In this document: positions 7,103 to 14,425 of the stretch, one piece after another
Numbering within the stretch: position 1 is the stretch's first letter
Layout: each line of letters starts with the position of its first letter
Source: Rheinheimera sp.
Lineage (GTDB): Bacteria > Pseudomonadota > Gammaproteobacteria > Enterobacterales > Alteromonadaceae
Length of the DNA stretch: 64,000 nucleotides
Assembly (NCBI RefSeq): GCF_030690345.1
Contig: NZ_JAUYGV010000006.1
Coordinates: 372,001 to 436,000, forward strand
Direction of reading: 5' to 3'
Notes under the pieces: generated by a model
Database searches by the model: none
Told to the model about the DNA's origin: nothing
The model's input: only the letters and a program-made list of their open reading frames with translations
Made by a program: the position numbers and the translations under genes

Positions 7103-7246
7103 ATGACTCTGCATATTGACCTTATTCCGGTACTCTCCATCGTAGCCGGCATTCTGATACTGATCCGGCCGAAGATCCTAAACTACGTTGTGGCTATTTA
7201 TCTGATCGCCGTAGGCGTAATCCAGATTTTTGGTTTGCAAATCTGA
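7103..7246 (+). CDS. DUF3096-type small membrane protein, copy 2
   Basis: 47 residues, identical to copy 1 except for Gly instead of Asp near the C-terminus. Same AAAGGACAGGATT ribosome site, two hydrophobic helices and following hairpin. Several codons differ only at silent third positions (for example GTT/GTA, ATT/ATC), which suggests that the protein is under selection in both copies. Confidence 0.85.
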   Translation: MTLHIDLIPVLSIVAGILILIRPKILNYVVAIYLIAVGVIQIFGLQI

Positions 7247-7253
7247 TTAACTG

Positions 7254-7306
7254 GGGCAGATTAAAATTAAATCTATAAAGAGACTGATTTTAATTTTGTT
7301 CTGCCC
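7254..7306. terminator. hairpin terminator after DUF3096 copy 2
   Basis: GGGCAGA (7254-7260) pairs with TCTGCCC (7300-7306) and the pairing extends inward through A+T-rich arms (TTAAAATTAAATC with GATTTTAATTTT). Compared with the copy at 2435-2486, both arms changed so that pairing is kept. It also lies just past the convergent LanC-like gene. Confidence 0.7.
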
Positions 7307-7360
7307 ACAGAGGTCTGTTCACACAAAGCCTTGAGGTGCTTGAACATAGCTTAACCAATA

Positions 7361-8575
7361 TCAGAATAAATCCAGCCCGGGTATTGCTGCTGTTTCAGGA
7401 TGCAGGCAGTGGTGCAAGAATATTGCCAGCCCGGCATCACCGGTCCATAAGGTAAATCGTCCCTGCCCATAGCGTAAACGGTCTCTTTGGCATTGTGCAA
7501 TGGCATGCATAGCGAACTTTTTTGCTCTTTCAAGCCAAAGCGGGTTTCCCCACCGGTGATATAAGTACAAAAACGCATAACCATTGCCTGCGGTACCGTG
7601 GCAGATATTAGAACCTTTTACCAAAGGCCCTGCTAGCCACACCAGCTCACCGGTTTTTTCCAATAGCTGATCAAGCTGTTTAGATTCCTCAGAATCGACT
7701 TTCGGTGTTCTGGCCATTGCCGTAACAATGCCTGCCGCGCCGTGACACCATTGCACCAGCAGTTTTTCAATATTGGGTTTAGTGCACAGCGGCCAATTAG
7801 CTAAATCAGTGTCTTGCTTTGCTGAGATATTGAGTGTGGCAATAGTACGTTTCATTACCAATTCAACGTACCCATCTGGCAATAAGTCAGCGCCTTGCAA
7901 CAGGACGTTGGCGTTGCCGGCGACACCATGACAAGCGCCGTAGTAATGCCGCTTCGGTCCAAACACCTGGCTTTGCCACAGCCACTCGCCGGTATCTGTA
8001 TCTTGGTGCCAGTTGTCCATCAGTGACTTGGCGCCTTGAACGTACATACTGCGCCAGCGGTTGTCAGCCGTTTTACGATAAAGCGCCAACGCAGCATGCA
8101 TCATGCCGGTTTGTCCGGACGTTATTTCGTACAGTGGCAGCGCTATAGTGGCTTCCATACAGCGCACAACGCGCTGGGCCAGTTGCTGATCTTCCGGTTG
8201 CGCTAATATTGCCGGCATTAGTATGCCAAGCTCGCCAATTTGTAAGCCGGGTTCAACAGCGACATCAGGTTCTTTAAGGAAAGATTGGTAAACGGTTTCA
8301 ATGAAGCCGGATAAATCCCTGGCGTTATAGCCGTAGCGCCGCAGAATTTGCAGCGCGTGAATAGTCCCAGCGGCACCGGCGTAGGAGGCCCACTTTGGCC
8401 CCGGTCGGGGGTAGCTTTCTGCATCAAGCGAATGCGTAGGCCAGCAAGCTTCAGGTAACAATGCTTGCTCAATATCGGCAATAATGGCGGCAATTTCTGC
8501 CTGAGCCGTAGCTTCACACCATAGGTTATTGGTAAGCGGTTCATGGCGGCTGGTATCAAATAACGGCAGTAACAT
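7361..8575 (-). CDS. stand-alone LanC-like protein
   Basis: 404 residues from the ATG at 8575; GTG or TTG starts up to 33 nt earlier are possible and no start has a strong ribosome site. The LanC/LANCL alpha-toroid signatures are present in order: CHGVAGN near residue 215, WCHGAAG near 277 and ICHGTAGNGYAFL near 325. These supply the Cys, Cys, His zinc ligands and the catalytic His of lanthionine cyclases. No dehydratase (LanB/LanM), precursor peptide, protease or transporter is adjacent, so it is an orphan. It may add thiols such as glutathione to dehydro-amino acids, as proposed for eukaryotic LANCL, or have another role. Preceded on its strand by an integron attC site. Confidence 0.85.
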   Translation of the reverse strand: MLLPLFDTSRHEPLTNNLWCEATAQAEIAAIIADIEQALLPEACWPTHSLDAESYPRPGPKWASYAGAAGTIHALQILRRYGYNARDLSGFIETVYQSFLKEPDVAVEPGLQIGELGILMPAILAQPEDQQLAQRVVRCMEATIALPLYEITSGQTGMMHAALALYRKTADNRWRSMYVQGAKSLMDNWHQDTDTGEWLWQSQVFGPKRHYYGACHGVAGNANVLLQGADLLPDGYVELVMKRTIATLNISAKQDTDLANWPLCTKPNIEKLLVQWCHGAAGIVTAMARTPKVDSEESKQLDQLLEKTGELVWLAGPLVKGSNICHGTAGNGYAFLYLYHRWGNPLWLERAKKFAMHAIAQCQRDRLRYGQGRFTLWTGDAGLAIFLHHCLHPETAAIPGLDLF

Positions 8576-8745
8576 CGGCGTGATCACTTTTATCAAAACT
8601 GCAGGCAAGCTAGCGTATTAGTCAATGAAACACAAAGCTAAGTAACATTAACAAAGCTGATGTGAGGCAGTGGTATACCAAGATAGCCACCGAATACGCT
8701 CAGTAAGAAGGTAAGCGGCGCTAATCCGCAATGCTTTTGGTTGAT

Positions 8746-8851
8746 GCCTAACGCTGCCAGCAACGGCCGGAGTGAATTGGCTGTTTTTTTTGCGGGTTTA
8801 TGCAAAAAAGAAGACAATTTACGGAGGTCCGCTTGACTGGCCTTGTTAGGC
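8746..8851 (-). other. integron attC site (cassette A)
   Basis: On the minus strand, GCCTAAC (R'') and GTTAGGC (R') bound a 106-bp imperfect inverted repeat whose inner arms contain GGCCAGTCAAGCGG and CCGGCCGTTGCTGGCAGC, the classic L''/L' arrangement. R'' complements the first bases of cassette A (G/TTAGGC at 9438/9437) exactly, as expected for a cassette that once circularised. Confidence 0.85.
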
Positions 8852-9379
8852 CTTACTATGTCGTTCACCAAGCAAATTTTCGCAATCGCACAGTTTGTCC
8901 AAAATCCCACTTCTCAGAAGAAACGAAATCAGAAGTGAAACTGGAACACCGCTAAAAATTAGGGCATCTAACACAGAGTCCATTATCATTTCTTTAACGC
9001 CATTAAAACTTAGTAAAAGCGAAGCGCCATCCGCACCTAACGACATTTTCTGTTTATGTTCACAATATCGCCTGCAAAGGTCATCAATACCATTGCTTCC
9101 GGCCTCTTTTAGTTTAAACAGTATGTTCTCGATTTTTTCTCTAAAATTAAATGAATTAGAGGCGATTTCCCCAGTGACCCAATCTTTTATCGCATCGACT
9201 GAAAATTCTTCATCAATTAACTCCTCAGGCAACTCACCAATGGATAACAACCATTCCTTAAGTTCTAAATAGGCCATATATTCAAGCCAACGCTGCAAGG
9301 GGCCGCGAATTTCCCGTGAATCTAAAATTCCGACAGTCACTGCGATATTTTCTATCATCGATCTTGATATGGTTTCCAT
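8846..9379 (-). CDS. integron cassette A protein, unknown function
   Basis: 177 residues from ATG 9379 (a TTG two codons earlier is possible; GGGG about 10 nt upstream). Mostly helical and acidic, with LELKEWLLSIGELPEELIDEEF in the first third, a C-terminal hydrophobic stretch near ALIFSGVPVSLLISFLL and a final CDCEN. I do not recognise the family. The stop codon lies in the R'' box of the attC site, as is typical of cassette genes. One membrane helix near residue 145-160 is likely. Confidence 0.75.
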   Translation of the reverse strand: METISRSMIENIAVTVGILDSREIRGPLQRWLEYMAYLELKEWLLSIGELPEELIDEEFSVDAIKDWVTGEIASNSFNFREKIENILFKLKEAGSNGIDDLCRRYCEHKQKMSLGADGASLLLSFNGVKEMIMDSVLDALIFSGVPVSLLISFLLRSGILDKLCDCENLLGERHSKA

Positions 9380-9431
9380 TTTCAATATTCCCCGACTAAA
9401 TTTGGAATGATGATCTTTGTACGATTTATAG

Positions 9432-9490
9432 GCCTAACGCTTCAAGAACCGATGCAGCTTGCTGCATCCGCGTTTCTTGACTTGTTAGCT
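9432..9490 (-). other. integron attC site (cassette B)
   Basis: 59 bp on the minus strand: AGCTAAC (R''), AAGTCAAGAAACGCGG, a GCAGCAAGCTGC palindromic loop, GGTTCTTGAAGC, then GTTAGGC (R'). A compact 60-bp-element form. R'' is the exact complement of the GTTAGCT at the start of cassette B (10108-10102). Confidence 0.9.
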
Positions 9491-10086
9491 GCTGTTTCAA
9501 AATTTGCTACACGGTAGAAAAAAGCCACATACAGCAAAGATAATTCTCTTTGAGCTTTGTAAATGGGTTCCACGTGTTCAATACCCGAAGAATTGCCAGA
9601 TAAATCAAATAAAGACAACGCTTCTGTAATCTTAATGTCAAGTTTAACTGCAAGCTCATAGCATTTGTGATCCTGCAAGTATTGGCAAATTGCAATAGCC
9701 TCTGCCAGTACAATCTTTCGACACTCAACTGAAAACGATACAAAATCTTCAACAAAATATTTTATTAAGTCATCTTGAATTTCTGAGCTTATTTTTTTAT
9801 TAGAAACTAAACCACAATACACATGAATAATAGTTTCGAATTTCGCGTATAAAGGACTGTAAATCTCCTGCAGCTTTAATGTGGCTGCACTTTTAGATTT
9901 AAGTTTCTCCATTGAAATAAGAGACTTTTGTTGAAGTTTAACAATCTCAAGGTCTTTTTCTTTCGTAATCTCAGCTAGGCGCTTTGATTGAATAAATGCA
10001 AATAACATACCAGCCACTGCAACAAAATATGGTCCAATAGCCTTTACTAGCTCTATAAGATTTATGGATTGCTCGGTATTAGACAT
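9442..10086 (-). CDS. integron cassette B protein, membrane-anchored coiled coil
   Basis: 214 residues from the ATG with GGAGG 5 nt upstream (an in-frame start 24 nt earlier is less likely). One transmembrane helix (GPYFVAVAGMLFAFIQ, about residues 18-34) is followed by a Lys/Glu-rich coiled coil (RLAEITKEKDLEIVKLQQKSL) and a helical cytoplasmic domain. Unusually, translation runs through R'' and most of the attC site and stops there, so the last about 16 residues (AANKSRNADAASCIGS) are attC-encoded. Function unknown; small membrane-tethered proteins are frequent in cassette arrays. Confidence 0.78.
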   Translation of the reverse strand: MSNTEQSINLIELVKAIGPYFVAVAGMLFAFIQSKRLAEITKEKDLEIVKLQQKSLISMEKLKSKSAATLKLQEIYSPLYAKFETIIHVYCGLVSNKKISSEIQDDLIKYFVEDFVSFSVECRKIVLAEAIAICQYLQDHKCYELAVKLDIKITEALSLFDLSGNSSGIEHVEPIYKAQRELSLLYVAFFYRVANFETAANKSRNADAASCIGS

Positions 10087-10101
10087 GAAACCTCCATGAG
10101 C

Positions 10102-10394
10102 AGCTAACAATATTATTAGAAGGAAAAATCCCTGCTTTCACCGCGGGATTCTCCCTTATATCCTGATTTTACATCCTGCTAAACTAGCCAACATTTTTCG
10201 CTAAATCAACCACATCTTGCTCCGTGCTTAATAAGCGCCTGCGTGAGAGCGGGGTTTAAGCTTCCGATTAACTTATTAACAAAAATAGCGCTGCTTTACA
10301 GTAGGTTATACAGTGCTTAAGTACTGTGTTTCCGCTAAAAAGATGGAGTGTTGAGAAGCCCCAACGGCTTTCGCCGCTGTGGGTGTGTTGAAGG
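10102..10394. other. cassette insertion edge and intergenic region
   Basis: AGCTAAC on the plus strand (10102-10108) marks the outer edge of cassette B. Just outside, on the cassette strand, AATCCCGC...GCAGGGATT followed by TTTTT resembles an intrinsic terminator (about 10123-10149). Further out are a near-palindrome ACAGTGCTTAAGTACTGT (about 10311-10328) and a GCGGC-GAAA-GCCG hairpin (about 10357-10383) that may end the amylase transcript. I find no integrase gene or clear attI. Confidence 0.5.
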
Positions 10395-12263
10395 TTAACG
10401 GATATCCAGCACCAAGGTACCGCGTGCTGGCACGGTAAGTTGTTTATCCAGCGTTATGCGTTTACCGGTTATGACTTCTGTGGCGGTTTTACCACGTGGC
10501 AGTACTTCATTAAAGCGGGCTAAGTCCAGTGTTACCGGCTGGTGTTGTTTATTCATTACCACCATTACCGTTTGCTTGTTGTTATAACGGAAGTAGGTAT
10601 AAGTGCCGTTATCCGGTGCGAAGTGCATTAGCTTGCCGCTGTGAATAGCGCTGGCGGTTTTACGCCAGTTCAGCAGGGTTTTCACCAGCTGCTGGGCGCT
10701 TTTTTGCGTGCTGTTTAGGCCTTTGCCGCTAAAAGCATTAACCTTGTCGTTAGCCCAGCCGCCCGGGAAGTCGGCGCGTACTTTGCCGTCGTCGCGTACT
10801 TTGGGGCTGGTCATGGCGATTTCAGTGCCGTAAAACAGTTGCGGTATACCGCGCATGGTCAGCAGGTAGCTGATGGCCATACGGTATAAAGCCATATCTT
10901 CGTTAAGCAGCGAAAAAATCCGCGCGGTGTCGTGGTTGCCTTCAAAAGTCACCAGATTAAACGGCTCGGCGTAAATATGGTCATTGCTGAGCATCTCGTA
11001 CAGGCCAATCCAGCCGCCGTTCCAGCTTTCATCATCGGTCAGGGCTTTTAACATGGCATCGTACAGCGGGAAATCCAGCATCGCCGGGGTGTGCGATACA
11101 TAGCCATCTTTATTTTGCTTACCACGCTGCCAGTACGCCACGATAAGCGGATTCGGGCTCCACTCTTCGCCGACGATATTAAAATCGGGGTACTCCAGCA
11201 TCAGGCGCCGCGCCCATTCGCTTAAAAACTGCTTGTCGGCGTAGCTGTAAGTGTCTTCGCGGATGCCGGCCAAATTGGCGTACTCCACCCACCAGATACT
11301 GTTCTGGATCAGGTAAGTCGCCAGCAGCGGATGGCGCTGGTTTAAATCCGGCATGCTGTCGACAAACCAGCCGTCGGTAAACTGCGCGCTATCAACGATG
11401 CTGGCGTACGGGTCTTGCACCGTGCTGCGGTTATGGTTAGTGCCAATAAAGGCGGTGCCGGTTAAAAAGCTTTGGTTGTTCAGCCAGTTGCTATCGGGCA
11501 GGTCTTTCAGCCACCAGTGTTCGTTACCAATATGGTTCAGAATAATATCCTGAATCACCTTAATGCCCCGGGCGTTGGCGGCAGCAACAAAGTCGCGGTA
11601 TTGGCTGTTAGTGCCAAAGCGCGCGTCGATATTGTACAAGTCCGTTGCGGCATAGCCGTGGTAGGAATAAGCGCTTTGGTTATTTTCCGTCAGTGGCGTG
11701 GGCCAAATGGCAGTAAAACCCATATCCGCGATATAGGGCAGGGCGTTTTGCATACCGGTTAAGTCGCCACCGTGGCGGCCATTTGGATCCTGGCGGTTCA
11801 CCTTGTCCGGCATGCCTGGCATATTGTCATTGGCCGGGTTGCCATTAGCAAAACGGTCTGGCGTGAGCAGGTAAATTACATCGGCCGGGTTAAAGCCCTG
11901 GCGGCCGGCAGAGGTTTCACGGCGCTGCAGCAGCGGGTAATTATGGCTCAGCACCGTTTCGCCGTTCAGGCTAAACTGCAGCGCGATATCGCCCGGCTTA
12001 ACCTTGGCGTCCAATGTCAGATTTACAAACAGATAGTTTGGGTTAGCGCTGCGCTCAACACCGGTTACGCTGACGCCGTCGTAATTAAGCGCCGGGGTTA
12101 ATTTGGCAATATCTTTGCCGTAAACCATTAATTGTAACTGTGGATGCTGCATACCGGCCCACCAGTTGGCCGGCTCCAGCCGTTCGATTTGAAAAACTTG
12201 TGCCTGCAGCTGACTGCTGAGCAGGCAGCCGGCGCTAATTGCCAGTAAGGTTTTAGCGTACAT
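10395..12263 (-). CDS. periplasmic GH13 neopullulanase/cyclomaltodextrinase-like alpha-glucanase
   Basis: 622 residues with a Sec signal (MYAKTLLAISAGCLLSSQLQAQ). An N-terminal beta domain of the cyclomaltodextrinase type (about 23-115) precedes the (beta/alpha)8 barrel. The four GH13 blocks are visible: DIILNHIGNEH (about 240), GIREDTYSY with the nucleophile Asp (about 336), VGEEW acid/base Glu (about 366) and FEGNHDT (about 444). The GxREDTYxY form resembles SusA-type periplasmic neopullulanases that cut maltodextrins and pullulan to short oligosaccharides. It starts 3 nt after the GH97 gene and forms an operon with it. No transporter is adjacent. Confidence 0.9.
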   Translation of the reverse strand: MYAKTLLAISAGCLLSSQLQAQVFQIERLEPANWWAGMQHPQLQLMVYGKDIAKLTPALNYDGVSVTGVERSANPNYLFVNLTLDAKVKPGDIALQFSLNGETVLSHNYPLLQRRETSAGRQGFNPADVIYLLTPDRFANGNPANDNMPGMPDKVNRQDPNGRHGGDLTGMQNALPYIADMGFTAIWPTPLTENNQSAYSYHGYAATDLYNIDARFGTNSQYRDFVAAANARGIKVIQDIILNHIGNEHWWLKDLPDSNWLNNQSFLTGTAFIGTNHNRSTVQDPYASIVDSAQFTDGWFVDSMPDLNQRHPLLATYLIQNSIWWVEYANLAGIREDTYSYADKQFLSEWARRLMLEYPDFNIVGEEWSPNPLIVAYWQRGKQNKDGYVSHTPAMLDFPLYDAMLKALTDDESWNGGWIGLYEMLSNDHIYAEPFNLVTFEGNHDTARIFSLLNEDMALYRMAISYLLTMRGIPQLFYGTEIAMTSPKVRDDGKVRADFPGGWANDKVNAFSGKGLNSTQKSAQQLVKTLLNWRKTASAIHSGKLMHFAPDNGTYTYFRYNNKQTVMVVMNKQHQPVTLDLARFNEVLPRGKTATEVITGKRITLDKQLTVPARGTLVLDIR

Positions 12264-12266
12264 AGT

Positions 12267-14306
12267 TTATAGCGCCTTAAAACGAATGGCGGCGCCGCCA
12301 CTGCCGGCCAGCGGCAGGGCCAGGCTGTCGCTGGCGGTTACGCTTTGCTGCTCTATTTGCATCTGGTACGGCTTGGTGCGCCAGTCGGCGTCTGTGCCAT
12401 CGCGGTATATTTGCGCCGTATAACGCTTACCGGCCGGTAAAAAGTCCAGTTTTACGCTTAGCGTGCGCGCTTGCTCATCAGTCAGTGCGCCTAAGTACCA
12501 GTCTTCGCTGTGTTTATCCTGGCGGGCAAATACAACAAAATCGCCGACTTCGCCTTGCAGCGCTTTGCTTTGCGCCCAGTCGGTGGGTACGTCTTTAATA
12601 AACTGAAAGGCTTTGGGGTGGGCGTCGTAATGTTCGGGTAAATCGGCCACCATCTGAATGGGGCTATACAGCACCACATACAGCGCCAGCTCTTTGGCCA
12701 GGGTTGACTGCACGCGGTTTTCCGCGTCCAGGCCGTTATAGGCCAGATTAAAGATGCCCGGCGTGTAGTCCATCGGGCCGGATAACATGCGGGTAAACGG
12801 CAGCATAGCCGTATGCTCCGGCGGGTTAGGCGGCGAGCCCCAGGCGTTATATTCCTGGCCACGGGCGCCTTCGCGGCTAATCCAGTTCGGGTAGGTACGG
12901 CGCAGGCCGGTATCTTTAATCGGCTCATGGGTATTAATACTGAGCTGCCGTTTCGCCGCTTCTGTCACCGAATGCAGATAGTGGTTTACCATCAGCTGGC
13001 CGTCGTGCCACTCTTTGCGCTCTATACCGTGCTCATCAATGCGGGTGGCCTGGCCGCCATCGGCGACATAGCCGGTTTTAATCTGGCTGACGCCGTGTTT
13101 GGCATAAAGGTCATAGGCATCGGCCATTTGCGCTTCGTAATTGCTGATATGGCCCGAGGTTTCATGGTGGCCAATCAGTTTTACGCCTTTTTCTTTGCCG
13201 TAGGCGCTGATAGCCGCTAAATCGAAGTCGGGGTAGGGCGTGGTAAAGTTAAACACCGCGCCATTTAAAAACCACTCGCCGTCCCAGCCGGTATTCCAGC
13301 CTTCTACCAACACGCCGTCAAAGCCGTTTTGGGCGGCAAAGTCGATATAGGCTTTAGTGTTAGCCGTAGTGGCACCGTGCTTGGGCCCACTGCCCCAGCT
13401 TTGCGTTGCCAGATGCATTCCCCACCAGATACCGGCGTATTTACCCGGTTTTACCCAGGACACATCACCGAGTTGATTCGGCTCGTTTAAATTTAAAATC
13501 AGATCAGAATTGAGCAGGCCAACGGCATTGTTGGCTATCTGAATAGTGCGCCACGGCGTGGTAAAGCTGCCGGCCGTTTTTACCCGGATGCCGTCAGACC
13601 AGGGAGTGAGATCGCTTTTTAATACGCCATCGCGCTGCTGATCCAGCACCATGGCAGCAAAATCAACCAGCGCTGCCTCATGAATACTCAGGTGTACGCC
13701 GCCCGGCAGTTTAAAAGTAAAAGGCGTATGGGCGCGGTCAACTTCGTTTAGTGCTGTGGTACGGTACAGCATTTCATAGCGGTTCCAGCCGCGGCCAGTG
13801 ATCCACCAGGCGGTGCTTTGCTTAGCGTCGCTAATACGAAATTCGGTCAGCTCGTCGATAATATCCAGCTTAGCCACACCTTGCTGCGGTACTTCGTAGC
13901 GAAAGCCGAGGCCGTCATTAAACAGCTTAAAGCGCAGCGTAAAAGGCGCTTTGCGCTTTGGGTGCTGCAGTGTTACGGTGAGTTCATTGTGCTGATCAAC
14001 GACAGTTTCGCGCTCGCCCCATGGCTGCTGCCAGCTCTGGTTTACGCTGCTGCGGCTATGCTGGCTGATTTTATAGCCGCTGCCGATGGCCGGTAGCTGT
14101 AAAAAGCGAAAGCCCAGTGCGGATGGGGCGATAACCTGCTTACCGTGAAACTGCACCTGATAGGTCAGCGCCGTGTCGTCCAGCGTCAGTACGATATTGC
14201 CATCTGGCGAGCTGACATTCAGGCTGGCGGCAGACAGCGCCAATGAGCACAAAGACAAGCCGCTAAGCAATAACAGCTGATAACGCCGCAGGTTGGACAT
14301 AGACAT
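12267..14306 (-). CDS. GH97 alpha-glucosidase (SusB-like)
   Basis: About 679 residues from ATG 14306; an in-frame start at 14387 is rejected because it would lie inside the operator and its extra residues are unlike a signal. N-terminal signal (MSNLRRYQLLLLSGLSLCSLALS), then the GH97 N-domain (LNVSSPDGNIVLTLDD) and the barrel with WWGMHL, HHETSGH, NTHEP and GQEYNAW. The Glu residues of the last three match the calcium-binding/base and acid positions of the inverting SusB-type subfamily. It releases glucose from maltodextrins in the periplasm. First gene of the operon with the GH13 enzyme. A GCTCTA-ACCC-TAGAGC hairpin lies in the leader (14332-14347). Confidence 0.9.
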   Translation of the reverse strand: MSMSNLRRYQLLLLSGLSLCSLALSAASLNVSSPDGNIVLTLDDTALTYQVQFHGKQVIAPSALGFRFLQLPAIGSGYKISQHSRSSVNQSWQQPWGERETVVDQHNELTVTLQHPKRKAPFTLRFKLFNDGLGFRYEVPQQGVAKLDIIDELTEFRISDAKQSTAWWITGRGWNRYEMLYRTTALNEVDRAHTPFTFKLPGGVHLSIHEAALVDFAAMVLDQQRDGVLKSDLTPWSDGIRVKTAGSFTTPWRTIQIANNAVGLLNSDLILNLNEPNQLGDVSWVKPGKYAGIWWGMHLATQSWGSGPKHGATTANTKAYIDFAAQNGFDGVLVEGWNTGWDGEWFLNGAVFNFTTPYPDFDLAAISAYGKEKGVKLIGHHETSGHISNYEAQMADAYDLYAKHGVSQIKTGYVADGGQATRIDEHGIERKEWHDGQLMVNHYLHSVTEAAKRQLSINTHEPIKDTGLRRTYPNWISREGARGQEYNAWGSPPNPPEHTAMLPFTRMLSGPMDYTPGIFNLAYNGLDAENRVQSTLAKELALYVVLYSPIQMVADLPEHYDAHPKAFQFIKDVPTDWAQSKALQGEVGDFVVFARQDKHSEDWYLGALTDEQARTLSVKLDFLPAGKRYTAQIYRDGTDADWRTKPYQMQIEQQSVTASDSLALPLAGSGGAAIRFKAL

Positions 14307-14382
14307 AAACAGATCCACTGACTTTTTTGGTGCTCTAACCCTAGAGCATTGCACCACGATGCAGCAAGGCAGATGCCTGAAA

Positions 14383-14396
14383 TGCATACGTATTCA
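14383..14396. promoter_or_regulatory. TGCATACGTATTCA operator-like site upstream of GH97
   Basis: A 14-bp near-palindrome with a central CG, typical of LacI-family operators, 76 nt before the GH97 start. A perfect version, TGCATACGTATGCA, lies at the same distance before the other starch operon at 23469-23482. Paired occurrence before two glucan operons points to a shared maltose/maltodextrin regulator (MalR-like, inference) encoded outside this window. Confidence 0.65.
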
Positions 14397-14425
14397 GCCA
14401 CAGCCAGGACCAGTGCCGGTAGCTG

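Larger units (their letters stand above)
6908..7306. repeat. long direct repeat, right copy (carries DUF3096 gene)
   Basis: Direct-repeat partner of 2086-2486. This copy has an intact flanking gene (DUF5655) reading out of its left end, so it looks like the source copy. The two repeats flank six genes of about 4.4 kb, so recombination between them could delete or amplify that block. Confidence 0.85.

Noticed and set aside
1426-8575. Idea that the small cysteine peptide is the precursor for the LanC-like enzyme
   Set aside because: The peptide has a Sec signal rather than a lanthipeptide leader, there is no dehydratase, and the genes are about 6 kb apart in unrelated context. Kept only as a remote possibility.
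8638-8910. 90-residue minus-strand frame
   Set aside because: It spans the attC A site; apparent coding sequence is the attC inverted repeat read through, common for cassette sites.
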